A DNA stretch of 64,000 nt. Origin: Streptomyces aureocirculatus. Lineage in GTDB: Bacteria; Actinomycetota; Actinomycetes; Streptomycetales; Streptomycetaceae. Shown one piece after another: positions 61,326 to 64,000 of this stretch. The notes below the pieces were generated by a model, which made no database searches, had not been told where the DNA came from, and worked only from the letters and a program-made list of their open reading frames with translations. Within the stretch, counting starts at the first letter, position 1. The number at the start of each line of letters is the position of its first letter. Both the position numbers and the translations under genes were made by a program. The stretch covers positions 1 through 64,000 of the forward strand of contig NZ_JOAP01000050.1 in assembly GCF_000720475.1 (NCBI RefSeq), given 5' to 3'.

Positions 61326-62051
61326 CTAGCCAAGTGGGGTGTCGCGGTCTTCCTCCAGGCGTAGCTGTCCGGTGAGGATGTCGCGGGCGATGTCTTCGAG
61401 GAGTTGCTGGTGGCTGAAGGCGTGGGCGCGCATGCGGGCCAGGGCTTCGGAGACGGTGACGTTGCTGGCTTCCGCAGCCGCGCCGGCTGCCTGGTGCACG
61501 ATGGGCGGATAGCCCACGGGGCCCGTCTCCGGAGCTGCTTGTTCCCAGCCGATCAGAGCAGGATGGGCGTCCAGGACCAGCAGCGCGAGGACCCGGGCAT
61601 ATGCCTCAAGCCTGGCCCGGTCCGCTGCGCTGAGCGGGACGGGGGTGGTGCGGTAGATATCCATGGCACCGACCGGGACGTTGTCGCCGACCAGGAGCGG
61701 CACGGCCACCACGCTGCGGATGCCGAGTTCATCGGCCGTCCGCAGAAAAACGGGCCACTGCCCAGAGGCGGGCTGCACCTGCGCTTCTACGATCCGCCGT
61801 TGCAGGTACGCCTCGGTGCACGGGCCTTCCCCCGCCACGAGCTGCGCGTCCTCCAGCCGGTAGCTGCGCTCATCGGCAGCGTAGGCCACGGTCCTGATGC
61901 GGCCCGAAGTGATCAGGCTGACTCCCAGGCCGTCCGCGCTCACATCTGCGCCGCACGCCGTCGCAGCGGACGGCAACGCCACCGGACGCTCGGCGACACT
62001 GGCGGTCTCGACGACGCGCTTCCACGCCGCGGTGTTCTGTCGCACATCCAT
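61326..62051 (-). CDS. GAF-ANTAR domain RNA-binding regulator
   Basis: A 241-aa protein from ATG 62051 (GGAG upstream). Residues about 30-165 form a GAF domain (AYAADERSYRLEDAQLVAGEG, IRSVVAVPLLVGDNVPVGAM). The C-terminal 55 residues are an ANTAR domain (VHQAAGAAAEASNVTVSEAL, RMRAHAFSHQQLLEDIARDI). ANTAR domains bind paired hairpins in RNA to prevent termination. It is a host-type gene oriented against the phage genes. Confidence 0.8.
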   Translation of the reverse strand: MDVRQNTAAWKRVVETASVAERPVALPSAATACGADVSADGLGVSLITSGRIRTVAYAADERSYRLEDAQLVAGEGPCTEAYLQRRIVEAQVQPASGQWPVFLRTADELGIRSVVAVPLLVGDNVPVGAMDIYRTTPVPLSAADRARLEAYARVLALLVLDAHPALIGWEQAAPETGPVGYPPIVHQAAGAAAEASNVTVSEALARMRAHAFSHQQLLEDIARDILTGQLRLEEDRDTPLG

Positions 62052-62320
62052 GACGCAGCTCCTATGCCCTGCCTGGAGCGCGGTCAGGCCTTCCGTTCGC
62101 TCATCAGTACAAACAAGCGTAGACCTCCATTGGGACCACAGGCAGAAGGCTCCGCTCCGTTCACAGCCCGTAGGGCAGGGCTTTTCGGACATCAGGTGCG
62201 CGAGTCAATCGACCACGCGACAGCCCGGCACTCTTCAGAATGAGCCCCTCGGCGATCGGATCTGCGGGCGCTACCACTATTCTGCTCTCTTGGATACATC
62301 GTCATAGAGAGGAGGCAGAG

Positions 62321-62887
62321 GTGGCGAAGCCGCTGCTGTGCGGTCGTAAGGAGATCGGGCGGGTCTACCGCATCAAGCCCGAAGTGGTCAGCAACTCGTG
62401 GATTCACCGAGGCGTCCTCTCATACGAGGACGCCGTGATTGTGTCGGGTAAGCCGTTCTGGCCTGGTGGGTTCGTGGAGTCGCTGGCGTTGCCGCCGGGT
62501 AGTCGTGGCCGGCAGCTCGACGTCGAGGAGCTGGCCGCACTGGAGGCCGAGCAGAGTGCACGGGTGCGGCCGCGGAAGAAGGAGGAGCTGCCTCCGCTGG
62601 TCGGTGCGCAGGAGTACGCCGAGTTGTTCGGGGTGACGCAGATTGCTGTCGGGCAGGCCGCGAAGGCAGGTTCGGGCCGTGTGGCGGAGCCGGACTATGA
62701 GCTGTCCGGGTCGAAGGTGTGGCTGCTGGAGTCCGTGCTCGCCCATGCTCCGGTAACGATGGACAAGTCGCGCAAGAAGATCTGGGTGCTTCGGGACGAG
62801 GTCGCTGACGCTTTGCGTGAGGGCCGGTATGACGGTCCGGGGTCGTTCTTCTCTCAGCGGGGGAACAAGATGAAACCGGCGGCTTAG
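62321..62887 (+). CDS. Phage early-region DNA-binding-like protein
   Basis: 188 aa from GTG 62321 with GAGGAGGC upstream. It contains three helix-turn-helix-like units: GRKEIGRVYRIKPEVVSNSW, AQEYAELFGVTQIAVGQAAK and LRDEVADALREG, separated by basic linkers (RVRPRKKEELPP). Likely binds DNA as a phage replication or regulatory protein. First gene of the rightward early operon after the non-phage insert. Confidence 0.55.
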   Translation: MAKPLLCGRKEIGRVYRIKPEVVSNSWIHRGVLSYEDAVIVSGKPFWPGGFVESLALPPGSRGRQLDVEELAALEAEQSARVRPRKKEELPPLVGAQEYAELFGVTQIAVGQAAKAGSGRVAEPDYELSGSKVWLLESVLAHAPVTMDKSRKKIWVLRDEVADALREGRYDGPGSFFSQRGNKMKPAA

Positions 62888-63127
62888 GCGTGTCGCGCCA
62901 GGCCGCTGACCCCGCGATGGATTGCTCCCCGTCGTGGTTCTCGGTGGGGCCTCGTCGTGCGCGGCACCCATGCGCCGCTTCGCACGAAGAGCTGTTCCGT
63001 GGTGGGCCATGGGAGTTGCACCCCCTCATTTTAAGAGTAGAATTTAACTAGAAGGTGTGAGGGGCGCCTGTGCGCTCCGGATACGTATGCCGCAATATAG
63101 GTCGCGATGAAAACTATGGAGGGTTGC

Positions 63128-63469
63128 ATGGTCCCCGTTCAGATGGAGCTGTCGATCGCGCCTCTGCGTCACCCCGACCCGGGGGACGCAGGGGCGAGCA
63201 TCCAGGATCGTTTCGAGGCGTTCCACCAGCTCAATCCCTGGATCCTGGTGCAACTGGAGTCACTGACCGCCGACTGCGCCAAGCGCGGGCTCCGGCGCAT
63301 CGGTATCGGGATGCTCTTCGAGGTCCTCCGCTGGCAGTACGGGCGCGCGACGAGCGGCGAGCCGTTCAAGCTGAACAACGACTTCCGATCCCGCTACGTC
63401 CGGCTACTGGTCCAGCGGCATCCCGATTGGGCGGCCCTGTTCGAAACCCGGGAACTCCGCACGCCTTGA
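63128..63469 (+). CDS. Phage early protein of unknown function
   Basis: 113 aa from ATG 63128, chosen over 63107 because GGAGG sits 5 bases upstream of it. Helical with HQLNPWILVQLESLTADCAK, GIGMLFEVLRWQYGRAT and NNDFRSRYVRLLVQRHPDW. I recognise the pattern from small proteins common in actinophage early regions; function unknown. The stretch before it (63028-63055) is AT-rich and likely holds the early promoter. Confidence 0.6.
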   Translation: MVPVQMELSIAPLRHPDPGDAGASIQDRFEAFHQLNPWILVQLESLTADCAKRGLRRIGIGMLFEVLRWQYGRATSGEPFKLNNDFRSRYVRLLVQRHPDWAALFETRELRTP

Positions 63470-63496
63470 AATAGGTCCCGATACAAGAACTTGGAG

Positions 63497-64000
63497 ATGC
63501 GCGTGAACCGCCCGATACCGAAGCTGCGGACCCGTAAGCCTACCGGCGTGATCCCCTGGCCGATCGTCTTGATCGAAGGCGAGGAGAAGAGTGGGAAGAG
63601 CCATCAGGCAGCGGAGTTCACCGGCTGCGAGCAGACCGGCCAGGCGTACTGGCTGGAGCTCGGCGAGGACACCGCCGACGAGTACGCGAACGTGCCCGGT
63701 GCGGACTATCTGCTGATCGAGCACAACGGCACCTACCGCGACATCCTCGGCCAGATCGAGGCCGTGCACGCGGAGGCGACCCGCGCGGCTGTCGCGAAGG
63801 AGAAGCCGGTCGTCCTGGTCATCGACTCGGGTTCGATGCTGTGGCGGATGCTCGTGGACTGGACCAACGAGCGGGCCAGGCGCTCGCGGACGGGCCAGAA
63901 CGCCCTCAGGCAGGACCCGGACGCCGAGGTCAAGCCGTCCATGAACCTCTGGAACGACGCGGCCGAACGGTGGCAGCGGGTGATGTACCTGGTGCGGACC
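63497..64000 (+). CDS. RecA-like phage ATPase, partial at right edge
   Basis: 168 codons are visible from ATG 63497 and remain open to the window end. VLIEGEEKSGKSHQAAE is a Walker A motif (about 27-36), and KPVVLVIDSGSMLWRMLVD is the Walker B region (about 106-124). This matches phage RecA/Sak4-type or AAA ATPases used in replication or recombination. An alternative GTG start lies two codons downstream. Confidence 0.75.
   Translation, partial: MRVNRPIPKLRTRKPTGVIPWPIVLIEGEEKSGKSHQAAEFTGCEQTGQAYWLELGEDTADEYANVPGADYLLIEHNGTYRDILGQIEAVHAEATRAAVAKEKPVVLVIDSGSMLWRMLVDWTNERARRSRTGQNALRQDPDAEVKPSMNLWNDAAERWQRVMYLVRT

Overview
The window looks like Streptomyces (or a close actinomycete) DNA. GC content is high throughout, GTG and TTG starts are common, and the genes belong to families typical of that genus: FxLD lanthipeptide enzymes, XRE/TPR regulators, a streptogrisin-like protease, a GAF-ANTAR protein and NucA/NucB-type secreted nucleases.

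The backbone is a siphovirus-type prophage read left to right. ParB-like and ParB-methyltransferase genes (3.6-6.3 kb) precede small and large terminase (8.3-10.4 kb), portal, scaffold, decoration protein, major capsid protein and two small head genes (11.7-16.9 kb). The late operon then stops. It resumes about 24 kb later with head-tail connectors, tail terminator, tail tube, a frameshifting tail-assembly chaperone pair, a 1658-aa tape measure and distal tail genes (41.0-54.6 kb), followed by lysis genes (59.3-60.9 kb) and early-type genes (62.3-64.0 kb) that run off the right edge. Several non-phage genes, often on the opposite strand, sit inside the phage operons: an HTH-like gene behind 10-bp-phased TGTCC repeats, a one-TM protein overlapping the portal end, a membrane-anchored Mrr-like nuclease and a GAF-ANTAR protein.

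The 24-kb block between the head and tail modules (about 16.9-41.0 kb) holds a frameshifted PIN-domain gene, metabolic and membrane genes, two adjacent insertion sequences (IS110 family, and a second element with 14-bp terminal inverted repeats), a complete-looking class I FxLD lanthipeptide cluster, and a lipoprotein and serine protease on the minus strand. The lanthipeptide cluster comprises regulator, ATPase, small accessory proteins, an endonuclease/phosphatase-fold protein, two precursors, LanB, LanC, a SpaB_C-PCMT methyltransferase and a 366-aa partner. One precursor is intact at 59 aa. Its twin lacks exactly one base. The enzymes should dehydrate and cyclise the Cys-rich core, and the methyltransferase probably acts on the Asp of a conserved Asp-Gly.

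Two loci, at 0.9-2.9 kb and 55.2-58.8 kb, each pair a secreted NucA/NucB-type nuclease with a small protein ending in a shared GPYRLR ... Q(I/V)WP signature. I read these as candidate toxin/immunity modules flanking the phage block. This is inference.

At least five genes carry single-base lesions: the PIN gene, precursor 1, a LysM remnant, the second nuclease and the endolysin. There is also an extreme G17/C9/C9/G16 tract at 29.1 kb. Either the prophage is decaying or the assembly carries indel errors, and raw reads would be needed to decide.
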